NCBI GenBank assembly: GCA_016719225.1
Contig: JADKAN010000004.1
Location: 1 to 64,000, forward strand
Source of the DNA: Flavobacteriales bacterium
Lineage (GTDB): Bacteria; Bacteroidota; Bacteroidia; Flavobacteriales_F; PHOS-HE28
DNA length: 64,000 nt
Direction of reading: 5' to 3'
Made by a program: the position numbers and the translations under genes. Positions within the stretch are counted from its first letter, which is position 1. Every line of letters starts with the position of its first letter. The notes under the pieces were generated by a model that was given only the letters and a program-made list of their open reading frames with translations, searched no databases and was not told where the DNA came from. Below, piece by piece: positions 1-10,893 of the stretch.

Positions 1-578
1 GAAAATATGCCGGGCAATGACCTCCTCAGGAGCAATGTCTACAGCCAGACCCGACGGCAGCATGGATCAGCGCTTCCAAGTTCTGGAAGAGCAGACCAAT
101 TCATCCGGGATCAGGTTAATCCAGACCACAGGGTGTCGCGCATGCCGGTCGAGACAGTTACGATAGATGAAGCTGAGGAGCGACCGGCAAGGCTGATGCT
201 CACGGCCAATAAGCGGTCGCGTCAGGTCCCCAATCAAACGAGATCTCACCATCGGGATGCGTTCACCTCGGGGGCTGGCATGCTCGTAGGCAAGGCGGTA
301 AGGAATCGCTGTGCCATATCGTAGGTCAATGGGTGTAACGCTTCAGACCCTTCACCGGCCCAACCGGGCAGGCTTGCCCTCCTCATAAACGGCTTTCAAG
401 GCGCTCAACGCCTCTTCCACTTCCTCTCGCTGCAAGGAGACAATCAATCCATCGCTCCCGAATCCCGCTGATCCAGACCCGAGAGACCTTGACCTCCGAC
501 GAGCGAACCGCGAAGTCACTTCTGGAAGAACCGCACAACATGGTGGCGCGGTAAGCCTCCTCTAACTGTTGATGGTCT
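1..578 (-). other. Degraded coding remnants downstream of the TIGR04255-like gene
   Basis: No intact gene is visible here. On the minus strand, pieces in different frames read like protein: around 440-360 a piece with QREEVEEALSALKAVYEEGK, and around 260-120 a piece containing DGEISFDWG followed in another frame by VSISLAGRSSASSIV. A DGEISxxW...VSIS pattern occurs in small hypothetical proteins, but each piece is short and frames switch every 50-100 bases. This fits the same dense frameshifting seen up to 12 kb. Function unknown; low confidence that these form one or two genes. Confidence 0.3.
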
Positions 579-1292
579 CTAAACATGCGTCCGTAAGTGT
601 TGCCCTGAAAATGTGATAGGTCCAATTCCGGACCAAATTGAAGTCATCCCAAATAATGGTGTCCTCCGCCGACCACTGGCGCTCTCTATATCCTTCTGGT
701 CGAATACCACCACTAGCTTACCATCCTCTTCACGTACACTGGAGATCATCACACGCGCAGGTACATCGTTATCCGGGTCGCGAATGACGAACTGCTGGTG
801 AAAGTGCTCCATCGTGCTCGAGAGCTCATTCGGAAAATGCAGATTCACCTTGAAATACTTCTCTAAGTTAACACGGCCTTCTTCAAACGGAAGGTTCAGA
901 AGGTTGATGTAGCGGATGGATAGCTTATTAACCAATACGGGACTGAAGGCTGTCACGTAAGCCTCCCAGAGTTCCTGTACCACGGGCCTTGCCTCTTCAA
1001 AACTCCGGTAAGCGAGAAAGCTCACGAAAAGTCCGAAGCGCATGAAGTGAGCTACTACTTTCCCATCGGTACTGGTCCGCTTTGCTCCTGACCAAGCTTG
1101 TGTGTGTTTGGACTCTAAGGGGCCATCGCCATCACGCTTCAGCTCGATGTTAAAATGGTCCATGTTTTCATGCACCGTGTAATCCGCAGGCAACAGTGCA
1201 CGCAACCGCTCCATCACCGGCACATAATCCAAGTCTGCCGATGTTATGGCCTGGATACCATAGATGGCCTCCACCACTGGCGGCCTGCTCAA
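579..1292 (-). pseudogene. TIGR04255 family protein, frameshifted near its C-terminus
   Basis: The reading frame from ATG at 1292 gives about 220 residues typical of the TIGR04255 family: the N-terminal RPPVVEAIYGI stretch, a central LVNKLSIRYINLLNLP segment and a HFHQQFVIRDP segment. Near 650-625 the frame goes off. The neighbouring frame continues with PELDLSHFQGNTYGRMFRDH and LEEAYRATM, which fits the expected C-terminal end with its conserved helix. One 1-base indel therefore explains the premature end. The family is a sporadic, accessory protein of unknown biochemical role, often found in genome islands. It is the last recognisable gene of the minus-strand defence island. It could be a true pseudogene or an intact gene with a sequencing indel. 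Confidence 0.65.
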
Positions 1293-1612
1293 AGCTTCTG
1301 GGATACATGGGCGGGTGACACCGGTACGAATTTAGCGGGTCTGTGCATGACCCAAGAACGGGTCCCGCTTACAAGTTGTTAAGGCTTGGCTGTCCATTCC
1401 GCCTCAGATGCTGAATTCGCCAGCCCGCATTGCATAAGCAGTCTATTTCCCCACACATTCGAATGTATTGGACTCGGCCCGTTACAATATCCGCAGATTC
1501 TAGGCGGAAAACCCTGTGGGTGTCTAATGTCGACCTGCCTCTTAGCTCTTGGGCAGGCAGGTTCAAGGAATAATCCGCTTCTCAAGGATGTACTTGGTGG
1601 CGGGCGCCATTA
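1293..1612. other. No gene recognised
   Basis: About 320 bases between the TIGR04255-like gene and the end of the DUF262-HNH gene. Short open frames exist on both strands but none shows a protein-like pattern or a family motif. No repeat or hairpin stood out. Confidence 0.4.
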
Positions 1613-2962
1613 CTATACCGCTTCTTCATTCCTCTTTCTTGCATTGTTACAATACCTGTGGGTCAACCGCCCATTCTCCTCTGTGGTAGTGCCGCCTTGC
1701 CAGTACTGCTTGACATGGTCAACAGCCGCATCGTCAAGGTTTGTGATCCTGTTGCTACAGATCTCGCACTTATTGTCCTGTTGGAAGAGACGCCCTTTGA
1801 ATTCGTAAGTGAATAGACGCTCTTGCGGTACGTCGTTCTTCAAAATGGCTTCCATCCGTTGACGCCACTTGTCGAAGCGTTTTTGAACGGCCTGTTTGCT
1901 GCTCGTGCCGCGCTCAATGGCTGTGATGAACTCCTCATCGCTCGTCATCAGGTCAATAAACCCCTCATGCAAAAAGGTCGCGGTTCTCGCCACCTGATTT
2001 TTTATCGGCATCAGCGAAGAGCACCATGCACACATCGAAGAGAGACATTGAACTTCTTCGGTTCCCACTTGCCGTTCTTCGATGCCGACGTGCCTGCATA
2101 GTAGCGGCGGAACGCGTGCTCACCGAAGATAGTATTGGGTCACCTGTACTGCATTCCGGAAGGACTCTCGCAGGCTCTCTCTGCGTTAATGGTATTGAGT
2201 TCGCGCTCTTGCTCCATGAAGTCCGTCATGAAACGCTTCATGGGCGAGGTATACTTCAGGTATCCTCTGTGGTAAAGGCCAGTAAACCGCAGGACCAGTT
2301 CGGAGTTCCACATGCGCCAGTCCGGATAGGCTACACGGAGCAGTTTGTTGAAGGTCGGATCTTCGGCAAGTTCCTTCAGTAATTCATTCAAAGAACCACG
2401 TAAAGTGCAGTTCCGCAATTCCTGATCGCTAAGAGGCATCGAGCCCGAGTTGAGCCGTTCAAATATCTCGTACTGCAACCCTTTATCACTTTCCTTCTTG
2501 AAAAGGATCGTGCGCAACGCGCAATCGCTGAACTTTTCCTGTAGTTCATCCGGTAGGTCTTTAAAACCAAGACCATTGAATTCCGCTAAGGCTTGCAAGC
2601 TTTTCAACGTGAATGCCGATCCGTCGGGAAAATTTCCACGCTTGAAGCTGAACAGGGAGGTGAGCCGTTGCTGCCCATCGATCACATTCTGAATGCCATT
2701 CGCCTCTTCGTTCAAATAGATGATCGGAAGCGGAATGTCCAGCAGGACAGACTCTACCAAGCGGCTGCCCTTGACATCCCAAACGTACTTCCCGCTGGAA
2801 CTCCGGCTGGAGGATCGCGCCCGCGTTCCCACTTGTCCGCCAGTACGGCCACTGCCGGATCTTGTGGACTGGTGATCTTCCGGCCCTCAAGTGCAACATC
2901 CTCTCCAGCTCCGTTTCATCCACGTCATGCTCAAGCTCATCAGCTAGGTCGTAGTTGGCCAT
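1613..2962 (-). pseudogene. DUF262 / HNH endonuclease protein (GmrSD-like), frameshifted several times
   Basis: Start ATG at 2962 (MANYDLADELEHDVDETELE). After a frame change near 2830 comes a DUF262 core: QPEFQREYVW split over two frames, VDGQQRLTSLFSF (the conserved DGQQR motif, 2650-2690), KGLQYEIFERLNSG and LSDQELRNC. DUF262 has a ParB/sulfiredoxin-like fold and is the NTP-dependent part of GmrSD-type enzymes. At about 2150-2026 two more frame changes occur, with an LFADADKK piece, and the last frame (2068-1613) carries an HNH nuclease: KCEICSNRI, a central AAVDHVKQYWQGG and a final HRYCNNARKR. HNH behind DUF262 is the known layout of restriction enzymes that cut modified DNA. At least three 1-base indels are needed to restore the gene, about 450 residues. 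It may be dead or carry sequence errors. Confidence 0.75.
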
Positions 2963-3042
2963 TGTTTCCGTTGTTTGTTTATAGGCTCAGGCATCTTTTG
3001 ATGGCCTTTACAGGCTTTGACGTATTCCCTTTCCCTGTATCA

Positions 3043-3483
3043 TCACCCCTTGGTATGCTCAAGGATAATCTTTGGGCATATTTCGAATGTTTCGCAGATC
3101 AGCATTGGCCCCATACGCCAAACCCTGCAAGGGAACCTTTCCACCTCATTGATCTGGCGGAGGGCTGGTTTTGTGGTCTCCTTCAAGCAAACGAGGAATA
3201 ACACGGGGCTCCCCATCTTCCTGGATCCAAGCACCGCGTTATAGATCCGCAGTTTGTGCTTGTCTAAAACCTCTTGGTCGAAGTTTATGGACGCCTTGCC
3301 CACATAGTACGGCTTGATCCCTCGGCTTGCGCGTATGCCAAAAATGTAGCAGCCGCAACGCTGTAGTTCCTTTTTGTATTCGTTCTTAAATCCCTTGATC
3401 GTGTTCGAGGTGATAACACCGTCCATCCTTCCGATCTCAAAGGGTCCTTCAACCGTGAATGTCACTTTAGTACTTGGCGCCAT
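3043..3483 (-). pseudogene. GIY-YIG-like hypothetical protein, probable C-terminal frameshift
   Basis: Start chosen at the internal ATG 3483 (MAPSTKVTFTVEGPF). The core GCYIFGIRA...PYYVGKAS resembles the two signature strands of GIY-YIG nucleases (YIF spaced from YVGKA), although the full catalytic set cannot be checked by eye. Near 3130 the frame seems to shift: the next frame reads LAYGANADLRNIRNMPKDYP, which is more protein-like than the stop-proximal tail in the first frame. It lies between the DUF262-HNH gene and the methylase-associated gene, all on the minus strand. A nuclease or damage-sensing role in the island is possible but unproven. Confidence 0.5.
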
Positions 3484-3653
3484 AACTATTTGATTTTCTT
3501 CCTCCCGTTCCCTCACACCTTCCTCACCATCTCCTTCCCCTCACTTTCCAACCTCCCCTCTCTGATCAATCCATTGATCAAACTCTTTCTCTCAAGCTTC
3601 TCCGCTCCCTGTTGTGCAAAGCCCAGCCAGCCCGCGCCAATAAGCGGATGGCG

Positions 3654-4229
3654 TCATCGCGCTGCACCCAGCTGCGACGATGGCGCTGAGGAAATTGGCT
3701 TTCGATCATCACGGTGATAGTCCGTCAGGTTACGCGCGAAGAGCCGCAGTTCGCCACGGTCGTTCTCCAAAATGCCGCGCTTCACGGCGGTGAGCAGGTC
3801 GCGGCCCAACACGTTGCGGATAGCCGTGCCCACGCGTTGGTAGCCCAAGGCCTCGGCCACATAGTGCAAGGCCGTTTCGCGATGGCGGGGGCCGCCGGTG
3901 CTGAAGACCTTGCGGATGATGCACAGCACATCCTCACGCTCCGTAGCATTGATCGGGATGGTTGGGGCAGGCTTCTTGGCCTTAGGCTTTAGGCTCTTGG
4001 CGGCCGGAGGCCTTTCGGCTTTCGGTGCAGAGGCCTTGGGCTTCGCGATCTTCTCCTTGGCCTTGGGAGGGACCGCTACCCGAAAGGGATCTCGCCCGTA
4101 TCGGGGATGTAACCGGGGCCGGTCTCAGGCTCTGGGTCCTTGGTGGTTTTAGGCTTCTTGGTCTTAGGCTGGGCTACAGGCTCAGTTGGCTCAGCGGTTG
4201 GCGTATTGGTGGCGAATGCCCCGGCCACC
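3654..4229 (-). pseudogene. Lys/Pro-rich linker plus small helical domain, frameshifted
   Basis: Below the methylase end, the minus strand reads a Pro/Thr/Lys-rich stretch (about 4190-4080, with GPGYIPDTGEIPF), then in a shifted frame RVAVPPKAKEKIAKPKA and further Lys/Ala/Pro repeats. It ends in a compact domain at about 3950-3660: TEREDVLCIIRKVF, HYVAEALGYQRVGTAIRNVL, LLTAVKRGILEND, FARNLTDYHRD. The last part resembles small winged-helix-like domains found at the C-termini of restriction-associated helicases (a DUF3320-like pattern); this is recognition by pattern only. The start is unclear because of frameshifts. It may be a separate gene or a C-terminal extension of the methylase. Confidence 0.45.
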
Positions 4230-6172
4230 CTACATGCTCCTCGATAACTCATCGATCTCCTTTGTATCCGGATCGTCTCCCTTAGTGCCACCACGATTTT
4301 CTGGTAGTGCGATATATCCTCCGCGCTCAGCGTGCGGCCGGGCTTTGCCCTTCTTGGGGCCTCGATCCTTCAGCCACTTCTCGCACACCTGGTAGCCGCC
4401 CACATGGTACTGCCACACCGCCTCCGGCACGCCTTTGAAACCGACGCTCTGCGCCTTGTCTATCCAAACCGTGTTGTCACTCCAACTCACCTTCTCGACT
4501 TCGGGTTTGGCCGGAACTATGAAACTCGTGTTTGCCTTCTTGAGCGAAAAGGCCTCCAGTAAATGGAGTTGTACCATCTCATTGCCCAATGCACTCAAAC
4601 CATGAAAGAGTTTCTTCATTCCCGGGGAAGGGAATTCTGGGGAACTCGCTTTTGGAGAAACTCGAAGTACCGCAGACGGTAAGCCGGTGAGTACAGCACT
4701 GCATACGCATAGTTGAAGATGCTAACCGGCTTCAGCACATCACGCTGTTGCGTCTTGCTAGTCAGATTCAGGCTTACCGCGAACTGCGCAAGAGAACTAG
4801 GTGAAATGTTGGCCGATGCACCACCCGACAGAGCAAGCCCTCCGCTCCGCGCATGCAAGAACAGAGGAAATATCTGAGTGTTCCGATCATGCGAACAAGC
4901 CTTGATCTCAATCATGTTCCGAGAAACGAAGGCATGCTCGAATTGGGGTCTTGTGACCTGCCTCGTTGCCACTAACGCAAGATGCCCTTCTCCCTCCATC
5001 TGATCGGCCATGGGTCGCGACATGCTCCAGACAAGACTCGGATGGAAGAAGACATACCTCTGATCAAATGGCCGATGGAGTATGGGCCTGATGAATTTCT
5101 TTGGTTGCCTCAGCTGCGCAACTTCCTTTTGTGCCTCGCGAAGGTCAAAGCGCTTGCTAGGTCCAAAGTCGAACGCCTCATAAATTGCTGCTTCACTCGC
5201 TCTTGAACTGGCGAAGCCATGAACTCTTTCGGCCAGTTGAAGAGGTCAGTGTTTATCCACGCCGTCGCGCGCCGTTAGCACACCTGCGCTATTCTTAGGG
5301 AAGAGCGCATCAACGCAACACCACTGTTCCATTCGCTTCCTCAAGGTGATCCTCCGGGGCATGAAGAGGTAAAAGGGAGGCCCCGGGGCGACCCTGCTCA
5401 AAGCGGAACTGCCAATGGTACTCTCGAAAGCGCCCGGTACTTGCTTTCCCTCGTGCCCCACAGGTCCATGTGTCGCACGTCCTGAAGAGAACCGGCCTCC
5501 GGTAAAGATGTTCCACAGAAGATTGAGACGCCCTTCTTGATATCAAAGACGCTCTTATCCACGATACCGCCAGGGCCCGGTTCGCCTCGATGGCCGTGCA
5601 GGTCAACTGTTGTGACGCCGCTAAATGAGCGCAACAGAGAACTCCGCATGCCCCGCAACGTAGGTGTGCTGATGTAGCCGTTGTTGGTGATGAAGGCTAG
5701 GATGCCGACACCGGTCGCATTAATCCGATCCTCGTTCGAGCAAAGAACTTCACGTAGTCCTCCTGTAGGTTCATTTCAAACTGAAGTGCCCCTTTCTCTT
5801 TTTTGATCTTAACACCATTCACAAAGCGGTAGCGCTCTATGATTGCTCTCATTTCAGGCGTGAGGTTCGCTGAGATCTTTCGAATAAGGCGGATTGCCGA
5901 TGATGACCGAGAACCGTTGCTTGCGTTTGACCCGATTCACAGCTTCTGCCTCGTGAGCCAAAGAACTTGCCCAATCTGCAATGGTCAATTGAATACTGTC
6001 GTTCGGTTGTTCCAGCGCGTTGGTGAGATACACTCGTGCACGCTCCTCCGTCCCGAAACGATAGCCGGTCTCAAAGAGCTTGAGGCCTATCTTCGATGTG
6101 CGATGGCGTACGGGGCCATCATCAATTCATAGCCATGCAGCCTGCGCAACAGCGAGAGCGCCACATAGTTGT
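4230..6172 (-). pseudogene. N6-adenine methyltransferase, C-terminal part (Type ISP-like motif IV and target-recognition region), frameshifted
   Basis: This continues the methylase that starts at 7638. In successive frames it carries RILNNYVALSLLRRLHGYEL and MMAPYAIAH, then LKIGLKLFETGYRFGTE, the methyltransferase motif IV FSVIIGNPPYSKD (NPPY encoded at about 5881-5898), a DNA-recognition region including IEIKACSHDRNTQIFPLF, FAVSLNLTS and FNYAYAVLYSPAYR, and the end VWQYHVGGYQVCEKWLKDR, RTLSAEDISHYQKIVVALRE, EIDELSRSM. The GYQVCEKWLKDR...ALRETI ending is typical of Type ISP restriction-modification enzymes. At least four frame changes are needed. The product would methylate adenine in the recognition site and guide restriction. 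Dead or error-ridden as given. Confidence 0.75.
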
Positions 6173-7638
6173 TCAGTATTCTTGGAAGCTGCTTGGTGTG
6201 AGCGAGAACTGCGATGGTGGCAACTTGGGCATGGTCTTCAGTCCACCTTGCTTCCAATTCGCTTCAAGCCGCTTGTGTACCAGGTCGATCACTTCCACGA
6301 GGAAGGTGGCGGTACCGGTGGCAGGGTCCAGCACCACCACGAAGGGGCTGTCCGGTTCGGTGCCCGCTGGGATCTTCAGCTCGCTGTTCCGCGTAGCCAT
6401 TTCGCGCCAGGTGATGGTGCTGGCCAGCCCGTCCTCAATGCCGAAATCGGTGCGCAGCAGTTCATCCACACTGCGCACAATGAAGCCCACTACGGGCTTG
6501 GGCGTGTAGAACACGCCGCGCTCCACTTTCAGCTTCTTGTTGTACTTGGCCAAAAAGTGCTCGTAGAAGTGGATCACGGGATCCTCGCCGCCGGTGCGGT
6601 TGCCGAAGTCCCGCAGTATCGCAGGCAGGTCCGTGTCCTCCCCGCGTAACAGTTCCACCACGTTCTGCACGCCGAGTTCATCGAAGTCCAAGCCACCCTT
6701 GCGGCCGCCCGCTTTCAGGAAGGTTTGGAGCATCTCCTTCAAGAAGGGGTTCGTGATCGGAACCATGTCCGCCACGTTGTCCGCGATCAAATTGGGCTTG
6801 TGGCCCTTCACGCTCACATCGGTACGGCTGATGGCCGCGGTAAGCAGGCCGTAGGTGATGGTCTGCGCATAGGTATCGGCGAATCCATCTTCAGTAAGGT
6901 CGTGGATCAAGGCCGTTTTGAAGGCCTTGTGCATCTTCCGCAACGTGCCCTTTTCGCTTTCAACTTTCATCAAGGCACTTGCGGCGTCACGGATGCGGCG
7001 TGCGAGTTCGGCCAGCGCTTCGGCCAAGGCATCGGCTGTGCGTATGGTGTGCTTTATTCCGTGCCGGAAGGGGACGCTCCATTCATTGCGCCACGCTTCC
7101 ACATCGCTGGTGTCGTCAGGCCAGTGTAAGTGCGCTTCCAATTGCTGCTGCACATAGTCCAGCTTCAACTTGGTGTCACCACCATCCCAACCCAGCACGT
7201 TCAAGGTGGGCAGGTCGCCTTGCGTTTCCTTGAAATGCGCGAAGGCCAGTTCGCGCTCGGCCTCGCTGCCCGCACCGAAGTTGCTGACGAATAGCAGGTC
7301 CTTGGCATGCCAGCGCTTGCGGTCCGCGCTGTTGGCACTCTCGCGCTTCTTCAGCACCAAGTGGCTGAGGATCAGCGCAGTAGGACTACGGGAAGTTTTT
7401 TCTTCTCGAACTCCACGAAGAAGATGCCCCATGGCTGGCCATGCACCAACGGCCGCAACTGCCGGATGGACCGCACCTGCACGGCATCCTCTTCCTTCAA
7501 GCCCAGTTCCTCCGGATCGTAAGTGAAGGTGAGATCGTCCAGATGATAATCCTCCAGCGGCCATTCCAAATTGTCCTGCAACAACTGCAGGAGCAATTGG
7601 AAGTTGTTGATGTCGCCGAGGTGCGGTGCTTGGGGCAT
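6173..7638 (-). pseudogene. N6-adenine methyltransferase, N-terminal part with motif I, frameshifted
   Basis: Start ATG at 7638 (MPQAPHLGDINNFQLLLQ), 8 bases after the helicase stop at 7647. A frame change near 7380 links the first 80 residues to a long frame that runs to 6173. This holds SHLVLKKRESANSADRKR, FGAGSEAERELAFAHFKE, a helical region, VERGVFYTPKPVVGFIVRS and motif I VVVLDPATGTATFLVEV (the AdoMet-binding DPAxGxGxF pattern, with A in place of the last G). Motif IV lies in the next feature. The YTPxPVVxFIVRSVD stretch before motif I is a hallmark of gamma-class N6-adenine methylases of Type I and ISP type. No helicase is fused to it; the motor is the neighbouring gene. Together the two parts make roughly 1100 residues. 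Confidence 0.75.
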
Positions 7639-7646
7639 GTTCGTGG

Positions 7647-9690
7647 TCAGTTCAGTTCAAGCCAGCATTTCAACACGGGGTTCACACCCAGCGGCGCTTG
7701 TAAAGGGCGCAGGTGTTCCTTCACCAGGTCGCGTTCCACTTGCTTGCGCAATTCAGCGAGCTTGGTCCGGTCCAGTTTCACGGTGCGCTTGGTATCCGGC
7801 GTATTGCGGATCAGGTCGGCGATGGCTCCGGGTTCATTGCTCGCCTTGCCATCGGTGAAGGGTACGCAGGTCCACACCGTCAGCCCAGCGGCATCGCTCC
7901 AGCGCGGTGTGCCGGTCTCGATATCGATGAGGGTGGAGTCTGGGCGTGGTATGCGATGGCAGAAGAAAATCGCTTGCGGTAGTGGGTTCTCCAGAGCCTT
8001 GCCGCTGAAGGCCTTCAGCGGCATGCTGGGTAATTCGGCGGCGAGGTCCGCGTGGTCACGCAGCAGGTCGTTGTATTCAAGCGTAGTTTTTCCAATGCGC
8101 TCAACGTGCCATCGAATTGCTCATTCAACTCGCGCACAGGATTGAACTCGTCCTTCAGGTGCAGCAGTTTGCGGCCTTCGATGCCGAGCGTGCGGGGGAG
8201 ATGGTGATGGCCTTGTTGTTCACGCGCTGATAGAGCCTCAGCAATTCCTCCAGCTCGTCCGGTGGCAGGAAGTTCCAATACTCCACCTTGCCGCGCAGGT
8301 CCTTCTGCGTGGGGTCGTCCTTCAGATCTGCTTCTCCACCTCGGAGTTCATCCTCCGGTCCACACGGCCGATGCGCTGCATGAGGCGCACGGGGTTCCAG
8401 TGCAGGTCGTAATTGATCAAGCGCGTGGCATCCTGCAGGTTCAGGCCCTCCGCCATCACGTCGGTACTGATGAGCACGCGGATCTCCGGGCCTTCCATTT
8501 CGGCTTTGCTAAAGCCGTTGTAGTAGGGCGCGAAGCGCTTGATGATGGCGCTGCGTTGTTTCTGCGTGCTGCCACCGTCCACACGGTGCAAGCCCTCGAT
8601 GCCGTTGCGCTTCAGTTCGAACTCCAGATATCGGGCGGTATCCGCGAATTCGGTGAAGAGGATCACCTTCTGGCTCTTCAGCACCTTGTCGGTCTTCAGC
8701 AGCTTCACCAGGTTCTTCAGCTTGTCGTCCTTCTCCGGCTTCACGTTTGCGAGCAGAGTGAGGAATTCGGCGAGCTGGTTCAGGTCGTCGTAGCAATCGT
8801 CCAGCAAGTGCGTTACATCGAACTTCTCCGGATCCAGTCGTTCCACTTCTCCGGAGCATTTCAGGCGTGAGGAAGTCCTCGGCTCGTCCTCGTCGGCATC
8901 CTTCGGAAGAGTTCCAACTGATGCGCCATCGCATAGTCGATGATCTGGGCATTCTTCGTTTTCCAACGTTCCAAACGGCGCTCATCATGGTCGCTTTCAG
9001 AATGGACGGTCACCCAAGCGAAGATTTTCTGGAGCAGCCGATAGCAGGAACCCTCAAAGGCTTTGGAGGAACTTTCGAAACGCTTCAGGAACAACGTGCG
9101 AATGAGGGAGACGACCTGCTTCTGGCGGCCTTCATCCCACTTCTTGAATTCCGGTCCTTCCTTATCGCCCAGCCAATAGGATAGTGGATAGTAGATGCCA
9201 AGCACCAAGAGCGGCCTTTGGCCCGGTTGAAGGCCTGTTCAACGCTTTCCAGCAAGCGGCCATAATGCTCCCGCAGGCTGTAGGGCACCACCTTCGGATC
9301 CGCGCGAACAGGGAATATGGCGCCCTTGCCGCCATCCTGCTCTTGGCTGCGGCGCACATAAGCTCGGCTGCGTTGCACAACAAGTTGCTCGAAGAGGTCA
9401 TCGTTGCGCAAGACGTGTTCAGCTTCCAAAACATCCAGCGAAAACTGTTCGTCGCCCTTCACCTTCCGACCGAAGAGCTTGCGCTCCAGATGCACGAAGT
9501 GCCTACGCAAACTGTTGATGCCGAGCAGCCCGAGGCGAAAGAACTTGTCGTCCGATTGGTGAAGAGTTCGATCAGCGCCGGAAGTCATGTACGCTATTGT
9601 TCACCGGCGTAGCGGTGAGAAAGTGAACCTGCTTGTCTGCCACTTTCCTGCAGCAACTTCTGGAACTTCCGGTAGCGCGATGGTCCTTTC
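7647..9690 (-). pseudogene. SNF2-type helicase, middle and C-terminal parts, frameshifted
   Basis: Continuation of the helicase that starts at 10788. Near 9630-9570 another frame gives HFLTATPVNNSVHDFRR (helicase motif III). After further frames, 8966-8322 carries the second RecA lobe: KVILFTEFADTARYLEFELK (motif IV), RVDGGST, RVLISTDVMAEGLNLQDA (motif V) and RLMQRIGRVDRRMN (motif VI). The last frame (8024-7647) ends in LVKEHLRPLQAPLGVNPVLK. The pieces overlap in different frames at about 8966/8861, 9208/9085 and 8278/8015, so at least five 1-base indels are present. Family role: double-stranded DNA translocase of a restriction or defence complex. Confidence 0.75.
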
Positions 9691-10788
9691 TCACCTTCGC
9701 CCTTCAAGCCCGGGATTGCGGAAGTGGTGCGCCTCATCCACGATGACGACATCGGCATCCTTGATGGTGAGGTCGAGGTTGCGCTCGAACGTACCGCCTC
9801 GCTGGAGGTAGGTGTGATTGTATCGCACCAGCTTGATGAAACCGCTGTTGAGATGGGGCAGATACTTCACGATCGCCGGGTCCCAGACATCCTCTCCTGC
9901 AGCTTTAGGGGCGAGCAGCACGACGCGTTTGTCTTCGTGCATCACCATCCTTTCGATAAGCATGAGCCCGACGAACGTCTTGCCCAGCCCCACGCCGTCG
10001 CAGAGAAAAGCACCGCCAAAGGACCTGCAGATCTTAACCAAGTTCTTATAGGCATCCTGCTGGTACTTGTCCAAGATCGGGAACATCTTGGAGGACTGCG
10101 TATCCCAGAGGTCCGGCGTCAACGACTGCCCGCGGAAGTATTCATCCAGCGACTTGAACCAGATCTTGAACGGCGAGGTGTGCTCAATGTGCCGTTCCAG
10201 CGTGCGCAGGATATCGGCGGTCACATCCTCGGCATCCAACCAGTGCCTTTCATACCACTCTTGAAGTAGACCAACCTCGGGTCCGCGGATACGCACGTTC
10301 AATTCAATGTTGTCACCCAATCCCGGAAAAGTGAAGTTGGATGAGCCTACCAAGCCGAAAGACCCGACCACCGCTGCACGGCCGTGGGTGATGTATGCCT
10401 TCGCGTGGAACTTGTCCTTACGGTACACCCGGCATTCGATCTTCCCGGATCGAATGGCTTCAACAATGGCGGGAACACCTTCAAGGAAATCGTTGTCTTC
10501 TTTCTCTTCCTCCAAGCTTCCGTCCAGTCGCCCCTTGATGTTCTGCAAGCCCATCGCGAAAGCACGCTTGGTGCGCATGCTCACCTCATCGCCCATGAGG
10601 ATGCGGATCTTATCGACCTTCTGCCACTTCTCACCGAGCGCAAGCATTGCCCCGATCTCGAAATAGCCGGTTGCGATGTCGATGCTCTTGCTCAGCTCGC
10701 ACCATTCCGATAAGTAGGACTTGACCTTCCAGTCGGTGTCGCTGTTATCGACGATGAAGAGGTCGGAGGCAGATCGCGGGGTGGCCAT
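9691..10788 (-). pseudogene. Phospholipase-D nuclease domain plus first helicase lobe (N-terminal part of frameshifted SNF2 helicase)
   Basis: Start at ATG 10788 (MATPRSASDLF); an upstream ATG at 10806 is possible. Residues about 1-190 are a PLDc_2-type domain with a single HKD-like motif, FHAKAYITHGRAAVVGSFGL and GSSNFTFPGL. After a linker comes the first RecA lobe: LDKYQQDAYKN (Q-motif-like), LCDGVGLGKTFVGL (Walker A), VVLLAPKAAGEDVW (motif Ia) and VVIVDEAHHFRNPG (Walker B, DEAH). The frame then breaks at 9691. PLD domains at the N-terminus of SNF2 helicases supply the nuclease in some restriction-like systems. The gene lies directly upstream of the methylase (8 bases between stop and start), so the two were surely one operon. 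A full-length protein would be about 1045 residues. Confidence 0.8.
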
Positions 10789-10893
10789 TGGGGTCCAAAA
10801 TACCATTACTATGTTCTCCGAAATGCAAATCGTGGTCTAGCATTAGACCCTTTTGGTCGATAGACAGTCATTTTCGTGTCGTGTGTGGTGTAC

